Notes: a model not told the origin generated them from the letters alone. A DNA stretch of 32,246 nucleotides from Alkalibacterium sp. (GCA_007692455.1 RECC01000040.1:1-32246); one strand, 5' to 3'; positions 1 to 7,501 are shown, counted from the stretch's first letter. Program-made: numbers and translations.

Positions 1-1
1 T

Positions 2-55
2 GAGTTAGAACTAATAAGGGAGATACTGGCAACTCGTCTGAGTAAAGCCAGCTGA
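2..55 (+). CDS. possible 3' end of an upstream gene
   Basis: Frame 2 is open from the window edge to a TGA at 53-55 and encodes 17 residues ending in an amphipathic, helix-like tail (ELIREILATRLSKAS). The other two forward frames stop within the first few codons. An inverted repeat follows at 92-129, as would suit the end of a transcription unit. The piece is too short to identify, and chance openness over 17 codons is quite possible. Confidence 0.3.
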   Translation, partial: ELELIREILATRLSKAS

Positions 56-91
56 CTTTATAATGTTAAGTAAGGTGTGACAAGTAGAAGG

Positions 92-129
92 TTATTTCCT
101 TAATAATCGTAATATTATTAAGGAAATAA
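92..129. repeat. perfect 16-bp inverted repeat
   Basis: The arm TTATTTCCTTAATAAT (92-107) is followed by a 6-nt loop and its exact reverse complement (114-129). The stem is AT-rich and has no T-tract, so it is not a typical intrinsic terminator. It lies 36 bp upstream of a TATAAT (166-171), so it could be a terminator for the preceding gene or an operator for the next one. The sequence does not decide between these. Confidence 0.6.
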
Positions 130-189
130 ACAAGCAAAATGATAGTAACCCTTTTCATCTTAATGTATAATGAGAATGAGGTGAGAGGA

Positions 190-669
190 TTGTTAAAATA
201 TAGTGAATTGAGCGAAAGAGATAAACGCAGACGACACCAGATGATTATGCATTGGCCGGCTTTTTTGATAACCTTTTTTTTGATGTTCAGTGAAGTCAAC
301 TATGCTGTAATCATGACCTTGTATACCGGAATGATGGTGATCGAACTTGTCATATTTGGTCTTCTGGATATTAAGTTTAATTACTCGCTTATAGAGTTAC
401 TTAAAGATGCTCTATTCCTGTTTTTCACCAACCTCATTGTCGTATACTTAGTTACGCCTCTCTTCTTGTTTGCGCTGAATTATCTGACAGCTGCAAATTA
501 TATCTTTACTAACAACATCAGACTTGCTGTGTCCTTTATTCATTTTTACCTTTTCTGGTATGCCTTTATCAATCTCACTATAAAAATCAAAAAAAACCCA
601 CTCCTGAAATGGAAGTGGGAAGTTACAGGCATTATGGCTTCTGATAAGAAAAGATTTGCCGTAAAATAA
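190..669 (+). CDS. hypothetical multi-pass membrane protein
   Basis: This is a 159-residue protein I do not recognise. After a basic N-terminal stretch (SERDKRRRH) it has about four hydrophobic segments: roughly residues 20-35, 40-60, 75-100 and 115-130. The C-terminus is basic and presumably cytoplasmic. I chose the TTG at 190 because GAGG (178-181) precedes it by 8 nt. An upstream ATG at 139 has no ribosome site and would lie before the likely -10 box (TATAAT 166-171), so it would not be transcribed from that promoter. The gene stands alone, ends in a structured terminator and is convergent with the ZIP-like gene. It has no motif that assigns a function. Confidence 0.6.
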   Translation: MLKYSELSERDKRRRHQMIMHWPAFLITFFLMFSEVNYAVIMTLYTGMMVIELVIFGLLDIKFNYSLIELLKDALFLFFTNLIVVYLVTPLFLFALNYLTAANYIFTNNIRLAVSFIHFYLFWYAFINLTIKIKKNPLLKWKWEVTGIMASDKKRFAVK

Positions 670-673
670 TAGC

Positions 674-763
674 AGTACTGGCTCACGCACTGATGACAGC
701 CGTTCGTTCAGTCTTTATGAGAACGCAGCGATTGCCATTGCAGCTGTGTACCAGTACTTTTTT
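674..763 (+). terminator. large compound hairpin with T-tract between convergent genes
   Basis: AGTACTGG (674-681) pairs with CCAGTACT (751-758). Inside it ACGCA (685-689) pairs with TGTGT (745-749) including one G-U, and CTG (690-692) pairs with CAG (741-743). The loop holds a further possible stem, CGTTC with GAACG. Six T's (758-763) follow the outer stem. It is therefore probably the terminator of the 190-669 gene, but at about 85 nt it is much larger than a normal terminator and could be a small structured RNA. Confidence 0.55.
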
Positions 764-773
764 AGTGCAGGAA

Positions 774-1493
774 TTAAAGTAGGATAAGCAGACCAGAATA
801 TAGGACAAGTCCGGTCATAAAGGAGGTCAGCCCATTTCCTCTACAGGCAGGGAGTTCGTCTTTCAAAGCATTCAGCACTAGGCCACCCGCCACAAAGGCT
901 TCTATTAGACCAATATAGGTATGTGGTATCATTATAACCAGTCCAATGCCCCATCCTAGAAGCACAGATATAACCAGCAGGTTAAGACCGTAACGGTCGT
1001 ATAGAGACTCAAAGTGGTGGCGCAGAACCCAATCATTTGTCAGGAAGTGTATGCCGATGGCTACGAGATAAAGAAGTGCTGTAACTGACGTTTCAAACAA
1101 ATGATGGGACAGTAACAGACCGACAATAAAATTATATAGAAAATAAGATCCAATATGTGCCCAGAAAATACCGGAAGTATGTGCATTTGTTTTGATTAGT
1201 TTAATTCTGGATGATTTCAGGCCGAGTTCCAGAAAATAAAAAACGACAATACCCATGAGCATGGAACCAAAAATTAAGTGAGATGCGTTTTGGGACGATA
1301 GATGAAAGGTTTCCATCACTTCATGTTCGTAGGACTGCACAGTAGGCAGCAAATGAAAGAATACATATGCAAGGGAAATCCCGCCTACAAATGAAGTAAA
1401 CTGATTTACAGAAAAAAGTCGGAGTTTAAAATGTTTTGAAGACAGATGAATAAATGAAAAACCTAAAGCAACAATGAGACCGGTTAGTGGCAC
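774..1493 (-). CDS. ZIP-like multi-pass membrane protein
   Basis: This 239-residue, strongly hydrophobic protein has seven or eight predicted membrane segments. An early segment reads ISLAYVFFHLLP, resembling the FHLLP region of ZIP-type metal permeases. Later segments carry polar and acidic residues (IHFLTND; LNALKDELP). These make a metal-transport role plausible, but the canonical HN..D and HE..H ZIP motifs are not clearly present, so substrate and family are tentative. I start at the GTG whose first base is 1493. It is preceded by AGAAGGA at good spacing, whereas the longer reading with a TTG at 1511 has no ribosome site. A consensus sigma-A promoter lies upstream and the gene appears monocistronic. 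Confidence 0.6.
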   Translation of the reverse strand: MPLTGLIVALGFSFIHLSSKHFKLRLFSVNQFTSFVGGISLAYVFFHLLPTVQSYEHEVMETFHLSSQNASHLIFGSMLMGIVVFYFLELGLKSSRIKLIKTNAHTSGIFWAHIGSYFLYNFIVGLLLSHHLFETSVTALLYLVAIGIHFLTNDWVLRHHFESLYDRYGLNLLVISVLLGWGIGLVIMIPHTYIGLIEAFVAGGLVLNALKDELPACRGNGLTSFMTGLVLYSGLLILL

Positions 1494-1538
1494 GATAATT
1501 CCTTCTTTCAATAAGTATGCAATGCTGTGAGCGAATTT

Positions 1539-1567
1539 ATTATAGTCCTCTTTATGAGGGGTGTCAA
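1539..1567 (-). promoter_or_regulatory. consensus sigma-A promoter of the ZIP-like gene
   Basis: On the minus strand TTGACA (1567-1562) and TATAAT (1544-1539) are both perfect and separated by exactly 17 bp. Transcription should start near 1532, about 40 nt before the GTG start. This is the best promoter match in the window. Confidence 0.85.
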
Positions 1568-1624
1568 TCTGTTTTCATGAAAGTTTCTGAAAGATAAATA
1601 ACTACTAAAGGAGTCAATCATTAA

Positions 1625-2197
1625 ATGGAAGATTTAAAGGTGTTAATGACCAAATACAGGCGACTGGAAACAGAGCGATTAATACTTAGACCAGTAACGT
1701 TAAAAGATGCCGAAGACATGTTTGAGTATGCGAGTGATGAGGAAACGACTTATTATGTTTTCGACAGACATGAGTCTTTACAGAAGACAGAAGAAGCGAT
1801 AGTCAACTACTTCATCAGTGAGCCATTCGGGAAATACGGAATCGAACTGAAAGAGACCGGCAAGATGATTGGTACTATTGACTTAAGGGTGAAAAGCCAA
1901 GATAAACGGGCAGTAATGGGCTACACATTAAATAAGCAGTACCACGGCAAGGGGTATATGACAGAAGCTGGTGAACGACTGCTATCTTTTGGCTTTGACA
2001 CGCTTAAACTGAGCTGTATTTCTGCTCTACACGATGAACGCAATGCTGTTTCCGGAAAAGTGATGGAGCGTTTAGGCATGACAAAAGAAGGGACACTTCG
2101 TCATGTAGCAAAATGGAAGCAGGGAGAATGGTTTAATGATGTGTATTACTCAATTTTGAAAATGGAATACGATGAACAGCAAACTCACAAGAAATAA
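1625..2197 (+). CDS. GNAT acetyltransferase, RimJ/RimL type
   Basis: This is a 190-residue acetyl-CoA-dependent N-acetyltransferase of the RimJ/RimL-like family, which acetylates N-termini of ribosomal proteins or small amines. The opening LETERLILRPVTLKDAEDMF is the family's usual first strand. Acetyl-CoA motif A appears as Q105-YHGKG with the preceding strand MGYTLN, and the helix YMTEAGERLL follows. Later ALHDERNAVSGKVMERLGM is the typical NxxSxxVxEKLGF region. The substrate cannot be read from sequence. AAAGGAG (1607-1613) sits 11 nt before the ATG, slightly long. It is divergent from the ZIP-like gene and upstream of the P450, which has its own promoter. Confidence 0.85.
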   Translation: MEDLKVLMTKYRRLETERLILRPVTLKDAEDMFEYASDEETTYYVFDRHESLQKTEEAIVNYFISEPFGKYGIELKETGKMIGTIDLRVKSQDKRAVMGYTLNKQYHGKGYMTEAGERLLSFGFDTLKLSCISALHDERNAVSGKVMERLGMTKEGTLRHVAKWKQGEWFNDVYYSILKMEYDEQQTHKK

Positions 2198-2207
2198 GGG
2201 TTATTGC

Positions 2208-2251
2208 TTGCGATTCATGAGGCCTACTTTTTATACTGGTAGTAATATTAC
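2208..2251 (+). promoter_or_regulatory. promoter and palindrome upstream of the CYP152 gene
   Basis: TTGCGA (2208-2213) and TATACT (2232-2237) are spaced 18 bp. Immediately downstream lies the perfect palindrome GTAATATTAC (2242-2251), where a repressor could block initiation. The operator reading is inference; the promoter match is moderate. Confidence 0.5.
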
Positions 2252-2269
2252 ACTATAAGGAGGAGACAA

Positions 2270-3544
2270 ATGGAAGCCACAAGAAAGTTTCCGAGAGAAG
2301 ACGGTTTGGAGAACGGATTAAAAGTACTGAGAGAAGGCTATATGTATGCACCGAACCGCCACCATATATATAAGTCAGATGCATTTGAAACAAAGTTGCT
2401 GGGTCAGAAAACTATTGTAATCGGCGGAGAAGAAGCCGTGAAACTGTTTTATGATGAGAGCAAGTTCAAGCGGGAAGGTGCGGCTCCTGAGCCGGCTAAA
2501 GCTACTTTGCTCGGAAAAGGCGGCATTCAGGGGCTGGACGGTGAAGATCACCGTAATCGCAAGAAATTATTTATGGATATGATGTCAAAAGAACGCATTG
2601 AAATCTGGGCGAAACTGGTTGAAAAACACCTCCTTAAAGCTACAATGAATTGGCTTGAAAAAGATTCTATCGTGTTTTATGAAGAAAGTCAGAAAATCTT
2701 GACGGAAGCTGTGTGTGAATGGGCAGGTGTACCGCTGCCGGAGAAAGATGTCGATAAGCGGACGAAGCAGCTTGTCAGTATGTTTGAATCGCCTATGGCA
2801 GCCAGTACACGCCATATAGAAGGCCGGATTGGACGCAAACAAGCTGAATCCTGGTGCAGCGATATAATTAAGCAGGTCAGAGAAGGCGATTTACATCCGA
2901 AAGAGGAGACTGCCCTGTACAAAGTAGCCTGGCACAGAGAGTTAGACGGCAATCTGCTTGATTTAAAAACGGCTGCAGTTGAATTGTTGAATGTATTAAG
3001 ACCGTCAGTGGCAATAGCCATCTATTTTGCCTTCACAGCATTGAGCCTGCACCAGTTCCCTGAAGTGAAAGAGAAACTCAACGGGGATAATCCTTACTAC
3101 CTGCATATGTTTATTCAGGAGATCAGACGATACTACCCATTTTTCCCCTTCAACGGAGCGATTACGCGGAAAGATTTTGTCTGGGAAGGTTACGAATTTG
3201 AAGAAGACACCCTAGTCATCCTCGACTTTTACGGAACCAATCACGATCCTCGCATTTGGGAAAAGCCGGAAGAGTTCAATCCCGAGCGGTTCAGCGACTG
3301 GCATACTAGTCCAACCGATCAGGTACAGATGAAGCTGGTCGCACAAGGTGGAGGCGATTATGATACTGGTCATCGCTGTCCGGGAGAGTGGAACACTGTG
3401 CGGGCAATGGAAATCTTAACGGACTTCCTGATAAATAAAATAACCTACACCGTGCCGGATCAGGATATCGGGTACAGCATGGTGGATGTGCCGACTGTAC
3501 CTAAGAGCGGAATGATTCTGGAAAATATTGATTTAAAAGACTGA
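2270..3544 (+). CDS. cytochrome P450 fatty-acid peroxygenase (CYP152 family)
   Basis: This 424-residue heme-thiolate enzyme uses H2O2 directly to oxidise long-chain fatty acids and needs no reductase partner. CYP152 features are clear. The heme ligand is C370 in GGGDYDTGHRCPGE, the family's modified FxxGxxxC loop. The ExxR pair is E284-R287. R244-P245 replace the usual I-helix acid/alcohol pair; the Arg binds the substrate carboxylate. The position that is His in the alkene-forming OleT appears to be Gln87 here (GGIQGLDG), as in the hydroxylating Bacillus enzyme, so alpha/beta-hydroxylation is the likelier main activity. The ribosome site AGGAGGAG is strong. A small membrane-peptide gene follows within 20 bp, before a terminator. 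The protein is cytosolic, with no signal peptide. Confidence 0.93.
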   Translation: MEATRKFPREDGLENGLKVLREGYMYAPNRHHIYKSDAFETKLLGQKTIVIGGEEAVKLFYDESKFKREGAAPEPAKATLLGKGGIQGLDGEDHRNRKKLFMDMMSKERIEIWAKLVEKHLLKATMNWLEKDSIVFYEESQKILTEAVCEWAGVPLPEKDVDKRTKQLVSMFESPMAASTRHIEGRIGRKQAESWCSDIIKQVREGDLHPKEETALYKVAWHRELDGNLLDLKTAAVELLNVLRPSVAIAIYFAFTALSLHQFPEVKEKLNGDNPYYLHMFIQEIRRYYPFFPFNGAITRKDFVWEGYEFEEDTLVILDFYGTNHDPRIWEKPEEFNPERFSDWHTSPTDQVQMKLVAQGGGDYDTGHRCPGEWNTVRAMEILTDFLINKITYTVPDQDIGYSMVDVPTVPKSGMILENIDLKD

Positions 3545-3563
3545 ATGGTCTAGGAGGATTACA

Positions 3564-3671
3564 TTGAAAAGAGTGTTTAAAGTAATTCTTATGGTATTGA
3601 TTGGCATAATTGGTGGTATGGGCGGCTCGATGAAGCCATATGACCTTACAGAAAAAGATAAACACACCTAA
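3564..3671 (+). CDS. 35-residue membrane peptide downstream of CYP152
   Basis: This is a short ORF with a near-perfect ribosome site: AGGAGGA (3552-3558) lies 5 nt before a TTG start. The product begins with a basic MKRVFK and continues with a hydrophobic stretch (VILMVLIGIIGGMGG, about residues 7-21). It ends in a charged tail (YDLTEKDKHT). It looks like a single-pass membrane peptide. It begins 19 bp after the P450 stop and ends just before a strong terminator, so it should be co-transcribed with the P450. I do not recognise a family. The link to P450 function is inferred from position only. Confidence 0.65.
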   Translation: MKRVFKVILMVLIGIIGGMGGSMKPYDLTEKDKHT

Positions 3672-3680
3672 ATGATTGAC

Positions 3681-3732
3681 AAGCACATTTCAGCTCTCGG
3701 AAAAAGACCGGGTCAGCTGGAATGTGCTTTTT
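3681..3732 (+). terminator. intrinsic terminator of the CYP152 operon
   Basis: AGCACATTTCAGCT pairs over its full length with AGCTGGAATGTGCT (one T-G pair), followed by TTTTT. The loop contains a second small stem, CTCGG with CCGGG. It is a strong rho-independent terminator with a nested loop hairpin. Confidence 0.9.
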
Positions 3733-3906
3733 ACTGTAATTAGTCTTAATGTATATAATGTAGGAGAAGATAGAAAATAGGTACTTACACAGTATATTCC
3801 TCATAAGTTATTTTATGACGATGCCTCACTTGTCATGATTAGTTATTGTTAGTAATTAGCTGGACAAACATTGATTTCAAATGAGCAGCAGGAAAATTGA
3901 CAGTAG
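3733..3906. other. intergenic stretch without a recognised feature
   Basis: This AT-rich sequence has no plausible gene. An isolated TATAAT followed by AGGAG near 3755-3770 leads into no sensible reading frame. A TTGACA at 3897-3902 sits too far (25 bp) from the next -10 box to act with it. I see nothing else in it. Confidence 0.4.
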
Positions 3907-3933
3907 CACACAGAATACCCTGTGTGGTATACT
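3907..3933 (+). promoter_or_regulatory. extended -10 promoter with an inverted repeat directly upstream
   Basis: TGGTATACT (3925-3933) is a full extended -10 element. Overlapping its upstream edge is the inverted repeat CACACAG (3907-3913) / CTGTGTG (3920-3926) with a 6-bp centre. A dimeric regulator bound there would compete with RNA polymerase, so an operator is plausible. It serves the small membrane protein at 3955. Confidence 0.5.
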
Positions 3934-3954
3934 TTTTGTTGAACAGGAGTGATT

Positions 3955-4164
3955 ATGATGAAACAGTTTCTCTGTCCGGCATTAAGTATCGGCTTTTACC
4001 TGCTTTATTTTGCGTTACTGCAGCTATTCGTACTGATTCTGCCTGAATCGTCTTTGACAACCGCATTCATTATCAGTTCAGTCTTTCTGCTTATACCTTT
4101 AGTCGCGTCCAAAACAAGTGCACTGGTTATGAGAAAGATAAAAGGTGCCAGCTGTTCAATATAA
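3955..4164 (+). CDS. small two-helix membrane protein
   Basis: This 69-residue protein is almost entirely two hydrophobic segments (about residues 8-30 and 36-57) with a short basic C-terminal tail (MRKIKGASCSI). I do not recognise a family. AGGAG (3945-3949) precedes two adjacent ATG codons (3955 and 3958), and either could be used. An in-frame GTG overlapping the ribosome site can be excluded. The gene has its own promoter and is followed by the SRP RNA unit. Confidence 0.55.
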   Translation: MMKQFLCPALSIGFYLLYFALLQLFVLILPESSLTTAFIISSVFLLIPLVASKTSALVMRKIKGASCSI

Positions 4165-4286
4165 ATTCAGAAAATTTGTGTCTTTATAAGGCGCAGCAGT
4201 GAGGAAACAGGAACCTGAAGAGTTATTAGAATGACTGATTTTGAAAATCCACTGGAAATAAGTCTGCTTCTGTGCTATTATAATAA

Positions 4287-4402
4287 GTGCCGCAAGGCCT
4301 CATGGCAATGGTGGGCGTATGAACCGTGTCAGGTCCGGAAGGAAGCAGCACTAAGTACTGCTCCACCATGTGTCATGTGATACATAGTCATGAATAATGC
4401 AC
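4287..4402 (+). ncRNA. ffs: signal recognition particle RNA, small bacterial type (4.5S-like)
   Basis: The conserved SRP domain core is present: CAGGTCCGGAAGGAAGCAGC, a stem capped by the GGAA tetraloop with the Ffh-binding internal loops. The flanking helix forms between CATGGCAATGGTGG (4301-4314) and the complementary CCACCATGTGTCATG (4363-4377). GTGC (4287-4290) can close with GCAC (4399-4402), so the ends are given from this pairing and may be off by several bases. A TATAAT at 4279-4284 sits unusually close to the proposed 5' end, so the true start may be a few bases further in. With Ffh the RNA targets nascent membrane proteins to SecYEG. The position directly before dnaX is the classical Firmicutes order. 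Confidence 0.92.
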
Positions 4403-4413
4403 GTTGTTCATAG

Positions 4414-4448
4414 AAAGATGTTCCTTATCATAAGGGCATCTTTTTTTT
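4414..4448 (+). terminator. terminator of the SRP RNA
   Basis: AAAGATG and CATCTTT form the base of a stem with CCTTA/TAAGG above it, followed by eight T's (4441-4448). It separates the RNA gene from dnaX. Confidence 0.85.
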
Positions 4449-4533
4449 GAATTTTAGACTAAATTTCTTTTTAATTTCTGCTGCATTTGACCTATAATAA
4501 AGAAGTGAAGGCAACGAGGAAAAGAGGAGAAAA

Positions 4534-6246
4534 ATGAGTTATCAAGCTTTATATCGTGTATGGCGCCCTCAGCGTTTTGAAGACATTGCAGGTCAGGAAG
4601 CTGTCACGCAAACACTGCGAAATGCGCTGAGCCACGGCAATACCAGCCACGCTTATTTATTTTCCGGACCAAGAGGAACGGGGAAAACGAGTGCGGCGAA
4701 AATTTTCGCTAAAGCCATGAACTGCAAGCATGCGGTTGACGGTGAACCGTGTAACGAGTGTGACTTGTGCCAGTCGATTACCAGAGGGAACCTGCCGGAC
4801 GTTATAGAAATCGATGCGGCTAGTAACAATGGTGTCGATGAAATACGAGACATCAGAGAAAAGGCCAATTACGCACCAACTCAGGCCGATTACAAAGTCT
4901 ACATTATCGATGAGGTCCACATGCTCTCTATGGGAGCGTTCAACGCCTTATTGAAGACGCTGGAAGAACCGCCAGTTAATGTTGTCTTTATACTGGCAAC
5001 AACTGAGCCACATAAAATACCGCTCACGATTATTTCGCGGACGCAGCGGTTTGATTTCAGACGGATTGCTCCTTTAGATATAGTACGCCGGATGACTTTC
5101 ATTTTAAATGAGAAAGAAGTCAACTTTGAAGAAGATGCTCTTTTAGCTATTGCTAAAGCAGCAGAGGGCGGCATGCGGGATGCCTTGAGTATTTTGGATC
5201 AGGCCCTGTCCTTCTCAAATGGAACCATTACGCTTGAAGAAACACTCCGCATAACGGGCAGCGTCACTCAGGAACTACTGAGTGAATATGTTCGCGCATC
5301 ACTGATTAATGACACGGAAAAAGGGCTCTCACTTCTGCATTCGATTCTTCAGGAAGGCAAGGATGCGAACCGGTTAGCTGATGATACCATTTTGTTCTGC
5401 AGGGATATCCTGATTTATCAGAAGACGCAGGAAGAAACAGTACTCAAAATGAGCAAGGTGAATGAACAGTTTACGGAACTCGTTAAAGAAGCTGATGCTG
5501 AGAAGATTTATGAAATTATTCGCGTCATGAATCATACTCAGCAGGAGATGCGCCAGTCGAGTCATGCAGAAGTGTATCTGGAAGTCGCTACCGTTCGCTT
5601 GACCCAGCCAAGTCCGAATCAGAAGGTGATTCAGACTAGTGGTGGAGGAGTGGATGACAAGGAAGTCAGTGCACTGAAGGCTAAGATGGCCCAGATGCAG
5701 AAGATGCTTGAACAAATGCAGCAAAATCAGGCACCGGCTGCTCAGCCAATTCAGAAAACGACCCGTCAACCTAAAAAGCAGCAGCAGTTCAAAGTGAATA
5801 AAACACAGGTCTTTACCGTTCTTGAAAAAGCGACGAAAGACGACCTGAACCGCCTCAAAGATGTCTGGCCTGATTTGATAAATTATCTGCCTGCCGGACA
5901 GAAGGCAATATTAAAGACCTCCAAACCTGTTGCAGCCAGTCCTCATGGGTTGGTTGTCACCTTTGATTATGATATTCTATGTGAGAGAGCCTCAAGTGAC
6001 ACATTTTTGATTGAATCAATTGGGGATTATCTCGAAAAAGTCATCGGTCACCGCGCTGAAATGTGCAGTGTACCAGCTGACCAGTGGCCGACCGTCAGAC
6101 AAGCCTTCATTCAACGAATGAAAAACAGTTCGCCTGAAGAAACAGACGCGGCTCCTGAGGAAGAGGCGGCTGAAACACAGGATGATTCTGTTGTCAGCGA
6201 AGCGATTGATATTTTTGGAAAAGAAGCAGTAACAATAAAAGACTAA
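4534..6246 (+). CDS. dnaX: DNA polymerase III subunit gamma/tau
   Basis: This 570-residue clamp-loader ATPase loads the beta clamp and joins polymerases at the fork. The N-terminal AAA+ domain shows Walker A GPRGTGKT (45-52), a zinc module with C64, C73, C76 and C79, and Walker B IIDEVH (124-129). The sensor/arginine-finger segment reads ISRTQRF (168-173), with Thr where many homologues have Cys. Domain III follows to about residue 350. A Gln/Pro-rich linker with a coiled coil (QMQKMLEQMQQ) follows, then a C-terminal tau domain near 425-520 and an acidic tail. I see no programmed-frameshift slippery run that would give a short gamma form. AGAGGAG precedes the ATG at good spacing. It begins a run with yaaK, recR and yaaL. 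Confidence 0.97.
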   Translation: MSYQALYRVWRPQRFEDIAGQEAVTQTLRNALSHGNTSHAYLFSGPRGTGKTSAAKIFAKAMNCKHAVDGEPCNECDLCQSITRGNLPDVIEIDAASNNGVDEIRDIREKANYAPTQADYKVYIIDEVHMLSMGAFNALLKTLEEPPVNVVFILATTEPHKIPLTIISRTQRFDFRRIAPLDIVRRMTFILNEKEVNFEEDALLAIAKAAEGGMRDALSILDQALSFSNGTITLEETLRITGSVTQELLSEYVRASLINDTEKGLSLLHSILQEGKDANRLADDTILFCRDILIYQKTQEETVLKMSKVNEQFTELVKEADAEKIYEIIRVMNHTQQEMRQSSHAEVYLEVATVRLTQPSPNQKVIQTSGGGVDDKEVSALKAKMAQMQKMLEQMQQNQAPAAQPIQKTTRQPKKQQQFKVNKTQVFTVLEKATKDDLNRLKDVWPDLINYLPAGQKAILKTSKPVAASPHGLVVTFDYDILCERASSDTFLIESIGDYLEKVIGHRAEMCSVPADQWPTVRQAFIQRMKNSSPEETDAAPEEEAAETQDDSVVSEAIDIFGKEAVTIKD

Positions 6247-6265
6247 ATGGAGAGGACGAAACTAC

Positions 6266-6586
6266 ATGCGTGGTGGAATGGGAAATATGCAAGGTATGAT
6301 GAAGAAAATGCAGAAGATGCAAAAAGAAATGGAACAGGCTCAGGAGACATTGAATCAGACAGAATTTGTTGGAACAGCAAATGACGATCTGGTTACAGTC
6401 ACATTTACAGGTGACAAGAAACTCCAGAAAGTATCCATTAAAGAAGACATTGTGGATCCTGAAGATGTCGAAATCATTGAAGATCTGGTTCTTCTGGCAG
6501 TGAATGATGCCTTGACTAAGATTGACGAAGAAACTGAAAAATCAATGGGCAAATACTCTAAAGGCATGGGTATTCCCGGAATGTAA
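6266..6586 (+). CDS. yaaK: YbaB/EbfC nucleoid-associated protein
   Basis: This 106-residue DNA-binding protein of the YbaB/EbfC family lies in its invariant place between dnaX and recR. It has the Met-rich N-terminus (MGNMQGMMKKMQKMQKEMEQ) leading into a long helix, then the beta sheet GTANDDLVTVTFTGDKKLQKVSI. The closing helices contain LVLLAVNDALTKIDEETEKSM. Family members form tweezer-like dimers that bind DNA, and their exact role is unsettled. The start is the ATG 19 bp after the dnaX stop, preceded by GAGAGGA; an ATG four codons later is less likely. Confidence 0.95.
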   Translation: MRGGMGNMQGMMKKMQKMQKEMEQAQETLNQTEFVGTANDDLVTVTFTGDKKLQKVSIKEDIVDPEDVEIIEDLVLLAVNDALTKIDEETEKSMGKYSKGMGIPGM

Positions 6587-6655
6587 GTGAGCACATTTGA
6601 AGACTGTAAAATCGGATTTGATTTTGACTGATTTTACAGAAGAAAGGATACGGTC

Positions 6656-7252
6656 ATGCATTATCCAGAACCGATTGCACAGTTAATGGACAGTTATATG
6701 AAGTTGCCAGGAATTGGGGAGAAAACAGCTGCCCGCCTGGCTTTTTATACGGTAAATATGAATGAAGATGATGTGACGCGCTTTGCCAAATCGCTCATTA
6801 GTGTGAAGAGAGATTTGACTTACTGCTCTGTCTGCGGAAACATGACTCAAAATGATCCGTGTGATATTTGTCAGGATAAAAATCGTAATCAGTCACTTAT
6901 ACTCGTGGTCGAACACGCAAAAGATGTGATTGCAATGGAGAAAATGCAGGACTTTAAAGGTCTGTATCATGTGCTGCATGGCGTTTTGTCTCCGATAGAA
7001 GGTACAGGACCGGAAGATATTAATATTCCTGTTCTGATCAAGCGGCTTCAAAAAGATGAAGTCAAGGAAGTTATTATCGCAACGAATGCTACGGCTGAAG
7101 GAGAGGCAACAGCCATGTACTTGTCTCGCCTGATAAAACCGGCCGGCATTAAAGTGACGCGACTGGCACATGGCTTGTCTGTCGGAAGCGATATTGAATA
7201 CGCAGATGAAGTGACGCTGCTTAAGGCAGTCGAAGGTAGAAGAGAGATGTAG
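6656..7252 (+). CDS. recR: recombination mediator RecR
   Basis: This 198-residue ring-forming protein works with RecO (and RecF) to load RecA on SSB-coated gaps. The sequence shows the helix-hairpin-helix [14 protein letters not shown] (17-30) and the four-cysteine zinc finger C57, C60, C69 and C72. The Toprim fold starts at [11 protein letters not shown] (81-91). The length equals the family norm. AGAAAGGA precedes the ATG. It is transcribed with dnaX and yaaK. Confidence 0.97.
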   Translation: MHYPEPIAQLMDSYMKLPGIGEKTAARLAFYTVNMNEDDVTRFAKSLISVKRDLTYCSVCGNMTQNDPCDICQDKNRNQSLILVVEHAKDVIAMEKMQDFKGLYHVLHGVLSPIEGTGPEDINIPVLIKRLQKDEVKEVIIATNATAEGEATAMYLSRLIKPAGIKVTRLAHGLSVGSDIEYADEVTLLKAVEGRREM

Positions 7253-7262
7253 GAACAGTATA

Positions 7263-7490
7263 ATGGGATTATTTAGAAAAAAACACAAGTTAAAAAATGC
7301 GTACGATCAAACACTGATTGCACAGATTCAGAAACAGAAAGAGTTTTACGAAAATGCAAAAGGGATGGAGCGCCTGATGGTGAAAGAGCATCCGAAATGG
7401 GATGCCGAACTGAAGCTACAGAGAGCCAAGTATTTCTATCTGTTCAAGGAAGCACGGATTAGAAATATTCAGGGTAATCATTTGAAATAA
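7263..7490 (+). CDS. yaaL: YaaL-family protein (DUF2508)
   Basis: This 75-residue, highly charged, mostly helical protein lies directly after recR, where B. subtilis has yaaL. The N-terminus is basic (MGLFRKKHKLKNAYDQTL). The core KFYLFKEARIRN-type region (here YFYLFKEARIRN, near residues 58-69) is what I associate with DUF2508. Function is unknown. It begins 10 bp after the recR stop with AGGAA as a modest ribosome site, and is followed by a structured terminator. Confidence 0.85.
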   Translation: MGLFRKKHKLKNAYDQTLIAQIQKQKEFYENAKGMERLMVKEHPKWDAELKLQRAKYFYLFKEARIRNIQGNHLK

Positions 7491-7501
7491 AATAAGTACA
7501 A

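Noticed and set aside
139-189. upstream ATG start for the first membrane protein gene
   Set aside because: It has no ribosome site and would lie upstream of the -10 box at 166-171; the TTG at 190 has a good ribosome site.
3897-3902. TTGACA as the -35 of the small membrane protein promoter
   Set aside because: It is 25 bp from the TATACT, too far; the extended -10 explains the promoter better.
4534-6246. programmed frameshift giving a short gamma form of DnaX
   Set aside because: I found no A-rich slippery heptamer with a following hairpin at a suitable place.
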